From positions 136,424,904 through 136,488,903 of the forward strand of contig OY726561.1 of the NCBI GenBank assembly GCA_963383645.1: 64,000 nucleotides of DNA, in the 5' to 3' direction. Origin of the DNA: Muscardinus avellanarius (Eukaryota > Chordata > Mammalia > Rodentia > Gliridae). Each line of letters opens with the position of its first letter. The first letter of the stretch is position 1. Of the stretch, positions 1 through 11,607 are shown one piece after another. The position numbers and the translations under genes were made by a program. The notes beneath the pieces were generated by a model that had not been told where the DNA came from, made no database searches, and was given only the letters and a program-made list of their open reading frames with translations.

Positions 1-683
1 GTTGTCACAATCCCGGCCCCAACTCGTTTCTTCAGGGACCCGTCGCCCTCCCTGGTCTCGGTCATTAGTGTGGCACCATTATCCTGTGTCGCTTCTCTGG
101 TATCTGCCACACTGCTTCCAGAGCAGTGGCCTCATCTTATTAACAAACTGCTCCCTGCGGAGGTGACCTTGGCCCACTGTTTGACCCTTAGTCCTCCCTA
201 GCATGTGCTAGGCCCAGCATGATAGCCAGTAAATATTTGCTTATACCAGTATCTCAGATTCTCCTCCTGGGCAGAATTCGAAATAATACACTGTCTTTTT
301 CCTCTCCTTCCACTGCCCTGGATAAAATCTGTCTAAGGTGGCAGGCCAAGGGAAGTGTCCTATTTCTGCACTGTTCCTAGGTGCTGCTTCAGCCATTGAA
401 GGGGCTGCATTTACCTGGCACTGTGAGTAAGGCTGTGTGCTCAGCTCTTGGCAAACATGTCTTATTAGTCTCCATGAATCCTACAGGACCATCAGTAACC
501 AAGACTATCATGGTTGCTACGATTATCATCACTCAACACACGAAGATGCTGAGGCTTAAAAGAAGCACTGTCACTTGGCCGTCATCTCACAGTCCACGCT
601 GGACCTGGAAAAACCAGAACCTAATTCAGATCTTACTCAAGGCCCTTAGCCTGGCCTTTGGACTAAAACCCTGGCCCAGGGTA

Positions 684-1200
684 TTAGTCTCTTAGAGCTG
701 CCATAACAAAATACCACAAGCTGAGTGGCTTAAAATAACAGAAAGATGGTGTGAGACTATAACGGACCAATGAAAGTATACATATATGAAAAAAATTACA
801 GAAAAGTATTTGCTCACAATTCCAGAGGCTAGAAATCCAAAATCAAGAGCTTGGTGGGGTTGGTTCCTGCTGAAGGCTGAGAAGGAGACTCTGCCCATGC
901 CTTCCTCCCGGCTCCCACTGATTGCCAGAACCCTTAGCATTACAAGTCCGACAGACACACTGCTCCAACTCCTGCCTCTTCTATCACGCGGATTCTTCCT
1001 CAAGTGGCCCTGTATCCAAATTTCACTTCCTACAGGGCAGAAGCTGGTGGGTTAGGGTCCACTCTGTTTCACCACGAGCTCATCTTAGCATAGTTATATC
1101 TGCAAAGACCCTGTTTCCAAAGAATATCACATTCACAGGTGCCGGGGTGGGGATGGGGGATCTCACACCTATGTATTGGGGACACCATGCAATCCACAAG
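684..1200 (-). mobile_element. MLT1-like MaLR LTR
   Basis: The + strand reads GCTGCCATAACAAAATACCA, then GAGTGGCTTAAAATAACAG, CCAGAGGCTAGAAATCC and AAGACCCTGTTTCCAAAGA. This is the reverse complement of the well-known MLT1 LTR (an old ERVL-MaLR long terminal repeat). It is diverged and has no coding capacity. The outer borders are approximate. Confidence 0.8.
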
Positions 1201-1636
1201 GCCCACTAAGGAGGCTGTGAGCACCTCAGGGTGTTGCTGTGAGTTCTTCTGGGCTACAAAGAGCTATGAGCTTGGTCGTGGGGACCACTTGAAAGTGTGC
1301 TGGAGCACCCATGGGCTGGGGGCAGAGGGGACTGTGGGAGAGATGCGGGGACCTACCTGCGGGGGTGGGCTTCGCTGTCCAGGGCCTCCTGCAGGGGTGG
1401 GGCCCTGCGAGTCTCTAGCTTTGGCTCCTTGTTGTTGACCCGTGGCCCACCAGACCGCCATGTCACACTGTGACCTACCAGGGTAGGTCTTGAGGTGTCT
1501 GATGGGACAACAGGGATCTAAATGTTGGAAAAGAGCCCCTTTTTCCTGTTACCCGCTGCTTGCCACTGGGACAAAGGGAGGAGCACAGAAGTGAGACGCC
1601 ATTCCTGTGTGGGGCAACCTGCTTTTCCCACAATGG

Positions 1637-1834
1637 AGCCGCCGCTGCCACCGCCTCCTCCTGCTCCTTCTCCACCTTCTCCTCCTTCTCCTCCTCCTCC
1701 TCCTCCTCCTCCTCCTCCTCCTCCTCCTCCTCCTCCTCCTCTTCTTTCTCCTCCTCCTCTTCTTTCTCCTCCTCCTCCTCTTCCTCCTCCTCTTCTCCTC
1801 CTTCCCCTCTCCTCCTCCTCCTCCTCCTCTTCCT
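1637..1834. repeat. (TCC/CTC)n polypyrimidine tract
   Basis: About 200 bp of almost pure CTC/TCC/TCT units on the + strand. Because the period is three, several frames stay open without being genes. It runs straight into the 3' end of an antisense SINE. Confidence 0.95.
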
Positions 1835-1835
1835 C

Positions 1836-2030
1836 GTGGTACTGAGGATTGAACTCAGGGCATTCTACCTTCAAGCTGAACCCCAGCCCTATTTTATTTT
1901 TTATTTTGTAACAGGGCCTCACTAGGTTGCTGAGAGCCTTGTTAAATGACTTAGGCAGGTCTCACATCTCGGGTCCTCCTGACTCAGTCTCCCAAGTACT
2001 GGGATTACAGCATGCACTGCCACACTTGGC
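1836..2030 (-). mobile_element. Composite B1-ID SINE
   Basis: Reads GGTACTGAGGATTGAAC (ID end) through GGGATTACAG (B1 head), so it is antisense. Diverged copy. Confidence 0.85.
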
Positions 2031-2486
2031 CCATGTTGACTCTCTCCCCCTGCTCCCTACCACCTGAATGTCTTTTCCTGGCTGCCAAGGACCTGCCCTC
2101 TACGGGATCAGTTTTCAGGGGTTGCTCATCACTTTGGGAGTGGTAGGGTCTTAGAAAGGAGAGGGTCCCTATGAAGACAGCCCATGGGCGCGAGCCCTGG
2201 GTCCCTGGGCAGGTGGGGAAGGGAACACACAGAGAGGGATGGGGCGTGGGGACGTGGCTCTCTGCCACGGGCATCTTGTTTCAGGAAAGCCCCTGCATCT
2301 GGGAGTCAGGGGGTGGCTGGTGGCTGAGCTTGCCTGTCTGGTATCTGTGCGTGTGTGTAGTCAGTGTTGATGATGAACAGAGCCCAGGGCTTCCCCTAGG
2401 AAAAAGGCCAACCGGCATCTGTACACACTGTCCTAGGCCAGGCACCCACGGCGCCTTCTCTGCTCACGGTGGGCCGCGGGCTTTAA

Positions 2487-2567
2487 ACTAGGACTGGGAA
2501 TGTAGCATGGAGGAAGAACACCCCTGGGTTCAATCTCCAGTACCACCAAAAAAGAAAAATAAAAGAG
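2487..2567 (+). mobile_element. ID-only SINE fragment
   Basis: Contains GACTGGGAATGTAGC and CCTGGGTTCAATCTCCAGTA with an A-rich tail. Only the tRNA-like half is present. Confidence 0.7.
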
Positions 2568-3800
2568 ATGGAGAGGATCAAAGGGCAGGTATAGTAGACA
2601 GGTAGGAAGTCATGATGGTGTTGGGGATGGGAGAGAGGCAGAGGAGGTGAAGGAAGCCACATGGCTCAGCTTAATATCAAACTCCAAAGCAAAACTAGCC
2701 TTTAGAGGACGGGTATGGGAGGCAGTGATGGCCTGGCCCACAGGTTTGAGGGACTGATGGAGGGTTCAGAGTTGAAATGCGAGGGACACAATAGGATTGG
2801 AGTTTGAGGTGGGAGGTCTTCACATGAAGCCAAGGATGCCCCATGGGCAGATGGCCGGGCCACGAGGAGAAGCGTATGTGGGAGAGATGGGTCGAGGGAT
2901 AGAGACAGAGCCTGGGTACCATCAATATTGGATGGGGAGACAGTAGTGGGCTCCCACGAGGAGGGGACAGTCAGAGAGAGAGAGAGGTGTGAATGGAAGC
3001 TTGCAGAACGTAGGGGAGCGTGCATCGGAGTCCAGTGTGGCGATTAGGAACCAGCAACGTGGCCCAGAGCAATTCCCCTGGGCTCCCTCCCCTGAGACTG
3101 GGTGTCATGGCGGGGCAGAAGGGCGGTTTCCAGTGGGCATCTCTGGTTGCTTCCAAGAGAAGTGTGAGTGGAGATGCTCCCTCAAGCCTCGGGTACCTCT
3201 CGGGGCAGGTATGAGGATTAACTAGCTCGGCAAGTATTTATTTATTGAACATCTGTTCTGTGGGATCCTGATCCAGATGAGAGAGATATTAGAGCGACCA
3301 ACCCCGACAAGTGGGGAGACAGAAATACATACGTAAATAGACGAGATGAAATGAAGGAAGCAGAAGCCATCCCTCAGCGCTTCCCGTGGCAGCCGCCCAG
3401 CTTCCGGGCCACCGGCCTCTCCCTTCCTGGCTGGCTGCCGTGGGCTCGGCCCCCAGGTCCTGGTCTCCTCTGGGCCTGCGGCCCCATCCTCACTTTCTCT
3501 CTCGGGGAAACTGGCTTCCCTTTTCTTGAAGGCAGGAAGGGAAGGGCTTCATCTTCAAACCCTTCCAGGATGGGAGCAAAAATATTGACATCCTATCTTG
3601 GTAGCAGAACAAAGACTCGGAAGGATATAAAATAGCAAAGTTTCCATATTCATGTGAGCTCAATGTCCTTTCCCGGCCCTGGGTGAATTCAAGGCAGGTT
3701 CCCTAAGAGGACCGACATTTTAACCTAACAAATGACTCCCGAGCCCTCTTCCCCCAAAGTCAAGGTAGCCCTGGTCCTCATAAAGCAAAGCACTTCTGGG

Positions 3801-4059
3801 AGAAGGAGGAGGAGGAGGAGGAGGAGGAGGAGGAGGAGGAGGAGGAGGAGGAGGAGGAGAGGAGGAGGAGGAGAGGAGGAGGAGAGGAGGAGGAGGAGAG
3901 GAGGAGGAGGAGAGGAGGAGGAGAGGAGGAGGAGGAGAGGAGGAGGAGAGGAGGAGGAGGAGGAGGAGGGGTGGAGGAGGAGGAGAGGAGGAGGAGGAGG
4001 AGGAAGGAAAAAAGAAAGAAAGAAAGAAAGAATGAAAGAAAGGGAGAAAAGAAGAAAAG
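3801..4059. repeat. (GGA)n then (GAAA)n polypurine tract
   Basis: About 200 bp of GGA/GGAGGA(GA) units followed by AAAGAAAG repeats. It is the strand complement in composition of the TCC tract 2 kb upstream. Confidence 0.95.
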
Positions 4060-4232
4060 GAATGAGGACTTTAGGAATTTCTAAAGAAGAATTTGGCCAC
4101 ATATTTACATAAATTCCAGTGATAATTTTGTTTCACAGTGTTTATTTTTCCAGGAACTCTTGAGCATAACACTTTGGGTTAATCTAGTAATTTTGTCTCA
4201 TCTTATGTGTGCATGCTTCATTTCTTTTTCCT

Positions 4233-4450
4233 TATTTATTTATTTATTTATTGGTACTGGGGGTGGAACCCAGGGGCATTCTATCTCTAAGCTACACCCC
4301 CAGCCCTATTTTTTTATTCTTAATTTTGAAACCGGGTCTCACTGAGTTGCAGAGGGCCTCACTAAGTAGCTGAGGCTGTCCGCAAACCACGATCCTCCTG
4401 TCTCAGCCTCCTGAATGCTGGGATTACAAGTGTGCGCCACCACGCCCAGC
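4233..4450 (-). mobile_element. Composite B1-ID SINE
   Basis: Antisense full-length copy with a (TTTA)n tail on the + strand. Runs GGTACTGGGGGTGGAACC to CACCACGCCCAGC. Confidence 0.9.
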
Positions 4451-5520
4451 ATGGAGTGTGTCTTTTCTGGTGGCCGTCGAGTCAGATTTCTGTTTCAATA
4501 GAGGAGACTAAACTAAGAAAATTTGTTGGAAAATTCTGACTTAGTCCCTCTCAGTCTGGACTTGACTCCGAGAGGTGCCTTGGCTGGGGTCCCCCAGCAA
4601 GTGTGAAAGGTGAGGAGAGAGACCCCCCTAGACTTGGCTTCCTATGCCTATGTGGCTTCCTGTGGCCCCCACTGAGGCTGGACATCCCGTCTTCCAGAAG
4701 CTCAACTGGGGACCTGCTTAGCCGTATAGAGGGGACTTCTCGTGAGCCTCGGATAGTGGCTCCCCTCCGTCCTGTTGGGAGGCTCCTCTGTGGACAGTGG
4801 GGGTTTACAAGGGGGCATCAGAGAGAAAAGGGGGTGACACCGAACTTTTAGAGAACTCTGGCTTCCAGGCTCAGCTCGCCAAACTGGCTGCTTTACCCCT
4901 GAAGGCTCAGGAGGTTGTAATGGCAACCTCTTTCTTTTTAGAGTAACCTTATTTATAACCTCCCTCGGGCCCACAGGACCCTGCCTTATCAAAGGCCGTT
5001 TCTAATTCATCATACTAATGATCCCTTTTATTGCTGCAGTCTGAATACCACCCCCTCTGGCCCCAGGCTGGCTATTTTGAATCTCTGAACTTTATCTCCT
5101 GCGGACATTCTTCCTGCCTGGGAACATATTTGATTTCCTGAATCACTTCTTGAAAGAGACATTCCGGGCTGGGGTTTGGGGCCAGAGTTTGGATCCAGAG
5201 CCACACCCTGCAGAAGGTACAAGATGCGTGCGTGGTCTGATTGGCCGGGGAGGACTTCCAGTCCAGAGCACACCTGATTCTTTGCTGAGCCTTCTTCATC
5301 CTTTGGGAGGACAGGGAGGAGGGTCCCCCTCTCTCCTCCAACTCCCTGGGCCTCTCAGGTGGGTCCCAGAAGCCATCTCAGCCCCTCCTGGAGGCACACT
5401 TCTGGGTTCATTTCTTTGTCCCCTTGTGTTAGGGCTGGTTGGACTCCGAGCCTCACCCCTGAGCGCTTCCCCGCTGGTGAACTGGCGGCCAGGATCAAGA
5501 ATGAGCCAAGAGAATAGACA

Positions 5521-5522
<2 letters not shown>

Positions 5523-5570
<48 letters not shown>
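5523..5570. repeat. (GT)n microsatellite
   Basis: About 24 perfect GT units abutting the 3' end of an antisense SINE. Confidence 0.97.
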
Positions 5571-5573
<3 letters not shown>

Positions 5574-6009
5574 GTAGTACTGGGGATGGAACCCAGGGCC
5601 ATTGTACCTTTGAACTACAACCTAGCCCTATTTTTTATTCTTTATTTTGTTTTTTTTGTTGTTGTTGGTTTTTTGTTTGTTTGTTTTTGTTTTTGGTGGT
5701 ACTGGGGATTCTGGAAACCCTTCTACCTCCAGGCTATACTCCCAGACCTATTTTATATTTTTATTTGGAAACAGGGTCTCTTAAGCCAGCGTGGCTGGCT
5801 TCGAACCTGCGTGATCCTCCTGTCTCCGCCTCCCAAGCTCGGGGATTACAAGTGTGCACCACCACGCCCAGCTAAGTCTTTATTTTGAAATAGGGTCTCA
5901 CTAAGTTTCAGAGAACCTCACTAAGTAGCTGAGGCTGGCCGTGAACCCAGATCCCCCTGTCTCAGCCTCCCAAGTGCTGGGATTACAAGCGTGCACCACC
6001 ACGCCCCGC
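5571..6009 (-). mobile_element. Composite SINE interrupted by a younger SINE
   Basis: The outer antisense copy has its ID half at 5571-5649 and its B1 half at 5877-6009. It is split in its A-rich linker by the derived-type SINE at 5650-5876. The target duplication TCTTTATTTTG is at 5639-5649 and 5877-5887. Confidence 0.9.
5650..5876 (-). mobile_element. Derived-lineage SINE (inner insertion)
   Basis: Carries the diagnostic GGGATTCTGGAAACCCTTCT end and TTAAGCCAGCGTGGCTGGCT core. It has a T-rich tail on the + strand and is flanked by an 11-bp target duplication. Confidence 0.92.
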
Positions 6010-6244
6010 TCGAGAATAGACACACTGAAAGAAAGAAGCAGAGACGGGCAGACACCCTGCCCGCTGCCGCATCCACTGCTTGGGGTGGAGACGCACCAAC
6101 TGCTTTGGGAGGCTCAGTCTAATAAATGAGGGGCTGTTACTGTGGTCCTAAGGAAGGGGCCTAGCTCTGGGGGTCCCAGCAGACGAAACTCGGCCACCTG
6201 CCATCTTGAGAGTCCAATCAGAGAACATTGGTGATGAGGCAAAG

Positions 6245-6410
6245 TGGGCGTGGTGACACACATCTGTAATCCCAGCACCTGGGAGGCTGAGCCAGGGGGA
6301 TTGCAGGTTCAAGGCCAGCCTCAGCAACTTAGCGAGACCTGTTTTAAAATAAATAATAAAACAGAGGTAGAATTCTTCTAGGTTCAATCCTTAGTACTAA
6401 GGGGGAAAAA
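6245..6410 (+). mobile_element. Composite B1-ID SINE
   Basis: GTAATCCCAGCACCTGGGAG to TTCAATCCTTAGTACTAAG. The ID A-box side is partly deleted. Confidence 0.85.
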
Positions 6411-6411
6411 A

Positions 6412-6514
6412 TTTCTTGAACCCAAGTTGTTGAGGCTGGCCTAGAATCTGTGATCCTCCCACCTCAGCCTCCCAAGTACTGGAATCACAGACATATACCA
6501 CCATGCCTCTCTAG
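6412..6514 (-). mobile_element. B1-half SINE fragment
   Basis: Antisense B1 head ending CACCATGCCTCTC. It lies tail to tail with the copy just before it. Confidence 0.7.
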
Positions 6515-7303
6515 CAAGCCTTTATTATTCTGTGTGGCCAAACAGGGAAGAATCAGGGGAGCAGTACCCTAAGCTCTGAGCTTCAGGACTATGCAGGGAA
6601 GGTCAGTCATCCAGGCAGGACACATGCATGGTCAAGCAGCCTCCGTTATGTGCAGTCTGGCTGATCAATATCTCGAGTCTGACCCTGTGGGTAGAGCTGT
6701 CCTTGGGGGAATGCTCCTGCTGGGGGCAGTTGGGCTTCTATCCTGCGATGATGGTGTTTGCTTGGGGGCATCTTTCTACAAGACTGTTCTTCCTACAATC
6801 TTGAAAAGATTTCAGTTACTCTTATCTTGGTCCCTTTAGCATGGAAGGGGGGTGGGAGAACGTAGGGGAAATTGTCTCTATCGCCAGGTTTCCATAGACT
6901 CGGCTTAAGTGGTTAAGGCCCAGGGTTGGGAAGGAAGCGGATCCACAGTGTTAAAGCAGAAAGGAGTGCGATGGCAGCCCCGCGTGAAGACTCATGCTTT
7001 TAGCAAAAGCAGCCCTTAAGTCCCTGTCGCAGGCCGAGGACACTGTGTGTGGCCGGGAGTGAGGGAGGGTCTAGGTGCACTTTAGGGTGTTGGTGGCTCA
7101 GTCTGCTGACAAATACAGAGAAATCATAGGAATATTTGACTTAATGAATTTTTGACTTACTGAGGTGAGACAGTGTTCCCAGGCTACCGTTCTGTTTGTC
7201 ACTAAATTACACGAGATCTTCAATAGTTCAGTGTAAAATAGGCTTCATATTAGATTTTTTTTTTATCCAACTGCTGGATAATGTGGTTTTTTGTTTTGTT
7301 TAT

Positions 7304-7495
7304 TTGTACGAGGTATTGAACTCAGAAGCATTTTACCTCTGAGCCACAACTCCAGCCCTGTTTTATTTTTATTTTGAAGCAGGGTCTTGCTAGGTGGCTG
7401 AGGGTCTCAGTTGCTGAGCCTGGCCTCGAACCCATGGTCCTTCTAGCTCAGCCTCCCAAGTACTAGGGTTACAGGGATGTGCCAGCACCCCTGGC
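7304..7495 (-). mobile_element. Composite B1-ID SINE
   Basis: Antisense, diverged; ACGAGGTATTGAACTCAGAAG through GTTACAGGGATGTGCCAGC in meaning, so both halves are recognisable. Confidence 0.82.
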
Positions 7496-8265
7496 AATCA
7501 TGTGGATGTTCTGAGTATGCTAAATGCAGGTGGGGCTAAGCTAGATTAGGTGTATTCAATGCATTTTGACTCATGATACTTTCAATTTATGATGGGTTTA
7601 TCAGAGTGTGACTCCACCAGAAATCAGGGCGTGCCTGTATATTTTCTTGGAGCCTTTCTTTTTTCCACTGAAAATGCCAGGACAGAAGAGTTGGTCCACT
7701 GCTAGGCTTAGCATCAGAGCGTAGATGGGGTTCATAATTCAAGATGGCAGACCAAACGCGTTTGTCTCTCCTCATCTCTAATCTCCATAATGGCCGTCTC
7801 CTTCCTGGGCTCGATGCTTAATTTACCCTGTATGGTATGGTCCTCTGATGTCACTGAAGCGTGGCCAGGGTCTGTGGCCCCACCGTGACCCCTTGATTGG
7901 CATCCCGGCCCCTCTCCGATCTTTCTTAGCTCTTTGGCAAAGATGATGAAAAGTTCCCTCTTTCTTAGAAGAAAGGTGCCCAAGGCCACTCGAGCTTCTC
8001 GGCTTCCTTCCCTTCCAACCTCCCTCTTGTGCTTGGTGGGATTGGAGCGAGAATGGAGCTGTGGGGCTGCCCTTCACATTTACCCACACGAGAGCCTCTG
8101 GCCGGCCCACCCTGCAAAAATGGTGCTCGCCCAGCATGCGATTTCTCTGCCAGCTTCCTTCTGGAAGACGTACCTCCAGTGATTTTAATACACAAACATA
8201 CCCTATGTAAACCTAGATGTTTACGTTGGCATACACACATGCAAACCTAGATATTTGTTTATTAA

Positions 8266-8552
8266 TTATTTTTTGTAGTACGGGGTATGGAACCCAGGGG
8301 CATTATTCTACACCCCCAGCCCTATTTTTTAATTCTCTATTTTTTCATATTTTATTTATATGTGGAACATATTGAATGAAAATGGTGTACATTTAGATTG
8401 TGCCCTCTCTCCCCCATTCTCTATTTTGAAACAGAGTCTCAGTGAGTTGCAGAGGGCCTCATTAAGTAGCTGAGGCTGGTCGCGAACCTGTGATCTTCTT
8501 GTCTCAGCCTCCCAAATGCTGGGATCACAAGCGTGCGCCACCACGCCCGGCT
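8266..8552 (-). mobile_element. Composite SINE with a 71-bp insert
   Basis: Antisense SINE whose linker is split by foreign sequence at 8345-8415. The break is flanked by ATTCTCTATTTT at 8332-8344 and 8416-8427. Confidence 0.85.
8345..8415 (-). mobile_element. Short retroposed fragment
   Basis: 71 bp. Read on the - strand it ends AATAAAATATGA before the A-rich target copy, as expected for a 5'-truncated retrotransposed 3' end. The source is not recognised; an L1 3' UTR is possible. Confidence 0.5.
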
Positions 8553-8690
8553 CCCTTTTTATTTCAGAACAGGGTCTCGCTCAGTTGGTGAGGACCTCCC
8601 TAAGTTACAGAAGCTGATCTCGAACCTGCAGTTCCCCTGTCTCAGCCTTCAAATTACTGGGAATGTAGGCATGCACCATCACGCCTGGCT
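8553..8690 (-). mobile_element. B1-half SINE fragment
   Basis: GAACAGGGTCTCGCTC through CACCATCACGCCTGGC, antisense, without the ID half. Confidence 0.75.
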
Positions 8691-9237
8691 TTATCTGGTT
8701 TTTGAACCTTTCAAAGTTGGCCTCATAAATAAACACACTTATTCTAATGACATTGCCAGTATTCATAATTTGAAGCAAAAAATGAAAAATAGAAAACCGC
8801 GTGGAATTCCCTTCAAAGCACCAAAATGTGATTATGAATACCTGTGCGGCTACAGATCTTCCTTCAAAGAAATTTTTCTCCAGCCAACTTAATCGAGATG
8901 TAGCCTGCATAGAAGAAAATGTACAGACTTTAAGTTATTTGATGAAATTTGACAAATGTCATCTGTACCTGTGAAAATACCACTCCCATAAATGGGTAGA
9001 CTATTTCCACCCCACCAGAGAGTCCCATCAGACGTAGTTGCTAATCTTTAACATTTTAGTTGGGGTTAGAAATATCCAAAAGCGATTAAAAGTGATTAGC
9101 ATTAAGCCAAGTCCGTAGGTGAGGCAGCTCGACTGATAAAGACTCTTCTGGGCGTTGTAAATTGTGTGACTTGGAGTCAAAAGGGAAATTTAAGAATTAT
9201 TGAGGTCATTGAGATGGTCTGCAGCCTCTCCGAGTGG

Positions 9238-9238
<1 letters not shown>

Positions 9239-9281
<43 letters not shown>
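9239..9281. repeat. (TG)n microsatellite
   Basis: About 21 TG units directly joined to the following antisense SINE 3' end. Confidence 0.97.
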
Positions 9282-9282
<1 letters not shown>

Positions 9283-9482
9283 GGTACTGGAGATGGAACC
9301 CAGGGACATTTTACCCTGAGCTACACCCCAGCCCTATTTTTTATTCTTTTGTTTTTGAAATAGGGTCTCACTAAGTTGCAAAGGGCCTCCCTAAGTAGTG
9401 GCTGAGGCTGTCTTCAAGCCGCGATCCTCCTGTCTCAGTCTCCCAAGTCCTGGGATTACACGCGTGGGCCACCACTCCTGGC
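9282..9482 (-). mobile_element. Composite B1-ID SINE
   Basis: Antisense full-length copy; TTGGTACTGGAGATGGAACC to CACCACTCCTGGC. Confidence 0.9.
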
Positions 9483-9552
9483 TCCAAGTGGCTCTTCTGC
9501 TGGCTGAGTATTGTAAAATGTGGTTTATCAGTTATAGTACTTTAGATACTTG

Positions 9553-9763
9553 TGCCAGTGCCATGGAGCAGGCCTGTAATCCCAGTACTGCAAGGCAGAG
9601 ACAGGAGGACTGCAGGTTCGCAGCCAGCCTCAGCAATTTAGTGAGTCCATCAGCAATTTAGTGAGACTCTGTTTCAAAATAAAAAATAAAAAGGGCTAGA
9701 GGTGTGGCTAGGAGGTAGAATGCCCCTATGTTTGATCCCCACAACCCCCCCCAAAAAAAAAAC
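9553..9763 (+). mobile_element. Composite B1-ID SINE
   Basis: Sense copy with a short internal duplication of CAGCAATTTAGTGAG (about 9634-9665). Confidence 0.88.
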
Positions 9764-9854
9764 CACTTGCTGGCTTTACAGGGATGGAGTCCCAATTATA
9801 AACTAGACATTGTTTCAAACTGGAGATTTCTTATCCCCAAAATACACCTGCTGT

Positions 9855-10058
9855 ACCAGCATGGTGGTGCACGCTTATAATCTCAGTATTTGGGAGGCTG
9901 AACCAGGAGGATTACAGGTTCGAGGCCAGCCTCAGCAGCTTAGTTGAGGCCCTCTGCAACTTAGTGAGACCCTGTTTCAAAATGAAAATAAAATAGGGCT
10001 GGGATGTAGCTCAGAGTTAGAATGCCCCTGGGCTCCATCCCCAGTACCCTAAAAAAAA
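9855..10058 (+). mobile_element. Composite B1-ID SINE
   Basis: Sense, full length; GCATGGTGGTGCACGCTTAT to CCCAGTACCCTAAAAAAAAG. Confidence 0.9.
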
Positions 10059-10365
10059 GTACCTGTTGTCTCTTCCCCATGAAGTCTATATCCTTGGGGG
10101 GGGGGCTGTCAATAAATGAGAAATAAAATGCACAAGGTTATTTTAGCGAATAATAAATGCCAAGAAAAAAAAGAAAGTTGAGTGAGGAACTAGACCAGTG
10201 TCGGTGTGCTGTTTTAAAGAGGGTAGCACAGCCCACATGTCTTTGGTTTTAATTTTCTTTCTGCAAAGAAATCCCAGGACTCAAATTTAGCTAGAAGTAC
10301 TTCTAAACGGACATGTTATCATCCCTGAAAATGCCTTCTGCAGAGTCATGGTATCTCTAGTATGG

Positions 10366-11022
10366 GGAGGTGGTGATGGAGGTGATGATGGAGGTGGTGA
10401 TGGAGGTGATGATGGAGGTGGTGATGGAGGTGGTGATGGAGGTGATGATGGAGGTGGTGATGGAGGTGGTGATGGAGGTGGTGATGGAGGTGGACGTGAT
10501 GGAGGTGATGATGGAGGTGGTGGTGGAGGTGGACGTGATGGAGGTGGTGATGGAGGTGGTGATGGAGGTGATGATGGAGGTGGACGTGATGGAGGTGGTG
10601 ATGGAGGTAGATGTGATGAAGGTGGTGATGGAAGTGGTAATGGAGGTGGACGTGATGGAGGTGGTGATGGAGGTGGTGATGGAGGTGGTGATGGAGGTGG
10701 TGATGGAAGTGGTGATGGAAGTGGTGATGGAGGTAGATGTGATGAAGGTGGTGATGGAAGTGGTGATGGAGGTGGTGATGGAGGTGGACATGATGGAGGT
10801 GATGATGGAGGTGGTGATGGAGGTGGACATGATGGAGGTGGTGATGGAGGTAGATGTGATGAAGGTGGTGATGGAGATGGTGATGGAGGTGATGATGGAG
10901 GTGGACGTGATGGAGGTGGTGATGGAGGTGGACATGATGGAGGTGGTGATGGAGGTGATGATGGAGGTGGTGATGGAGGTGGACGTGATGGAGTTGGCAT
11001 TGGAGGTGGTGATAGAGGTAGG
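10366..11022. repeat. GGTGGTGATGGA minisatellite
   Basis: About 657 bp of imperfect 12-bp units (GGTGGTGATGGA and GGTGATGATGGA) mixed with 15-bp units (GGTGGACGTGATGGA, GGTGGACATGATGGA, GGTAGATGTGATGAA). All units are multiples of three, so several frames on both strands remain open for 190-340 codons. The rare unit GTAGATGTGATGAA recurs at 10607, 10733 and 10850, which points to a higher-order period of about 117-126 bp. The + strand is nearly all purine plus T and has regular GG runs. Confidence 0.95.
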
Positions 11023-11607
11023 TTACGTCAAGGAGCAGAATGCAGGGATACAGGAGTGGTCCCCTGCATCCCAGCTCTTCTCACGACTCCTCAGAACCTT
11101 TGCTATGCTCATCTATTGCAGTGTTCCTGAGCGAGGACTGTGGTGTGCAAGGTCTTCCACATTCTTCTCTCTAGGGAATCCTTTGGACTTGGAGCGGCTC
11201 CAGCAGGGCGGTGTTCTTGCGGTAACACATTGCAGGACATTCCGCTCTAGAGTTCTCCAAGCTACAGTGAAAGTTGCAGAGAAGTTAAAGGCTTGGGGAG
11301 TGGGGGAGGAGGGTTTGAGACTGCATCTCCTCCCAGTGGGCCGGGCGGGGTGCCAGGTGCCGCAAACACATCCTCTCACGCGCCCCTCGCGGCTCAGGGG
11401 TTGAGCCTACTTCTGCTGTGTGTGGCTAACTAGTAGCCTAAGTGCACGCTGTTCCTTCCAGAGTCAGGATCTGAGCTGGGAGCATTTGATTCCCAAACCC
11501 AAACCCAAACCATCAAAAATGAATGCCACACGATGGGTGGTCCTGATGGAGGGGCGACTTTGCTACCTGACTGCACCCCTTTTCTTGCGTCTACCAACCC
11601 ATCTACA

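Noticed and set aside
1522..1925. Poly-Pro, poly-Ser, poly-Leu and poly-Gly frames over the TCC tract
   Set aside because: Simple-sequence artefact; the frames end in an antisense SINE.
3725..4112. Arg-rich and Leu/Ser-rich frames over the GGA tract
   Set aside because: The same simple-sequence artefact; no coding signal in the flanks.
5150..5888. 241-codon frame with a Val-Cys repeat
   Set aside because: It reads through a (GT)n run and two nested antisense SINEs; similar Val-Cys frames recur at each TG run.
10366..11022. Possible CRISPR-like array
   Set aside because: There are no unique spacers; the units are contiguous variants of one motif in a rodent intron.
10348..11404. Long open frames (190-344 codons) on both strands over 10287-11404
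   Set aside because: They are a product of the 12/15-bp triplet-period minisatellite. The translations are simple G-G-D-G, M-E-V-V or S-P-P repeats, and the tract sits inside intron 1.
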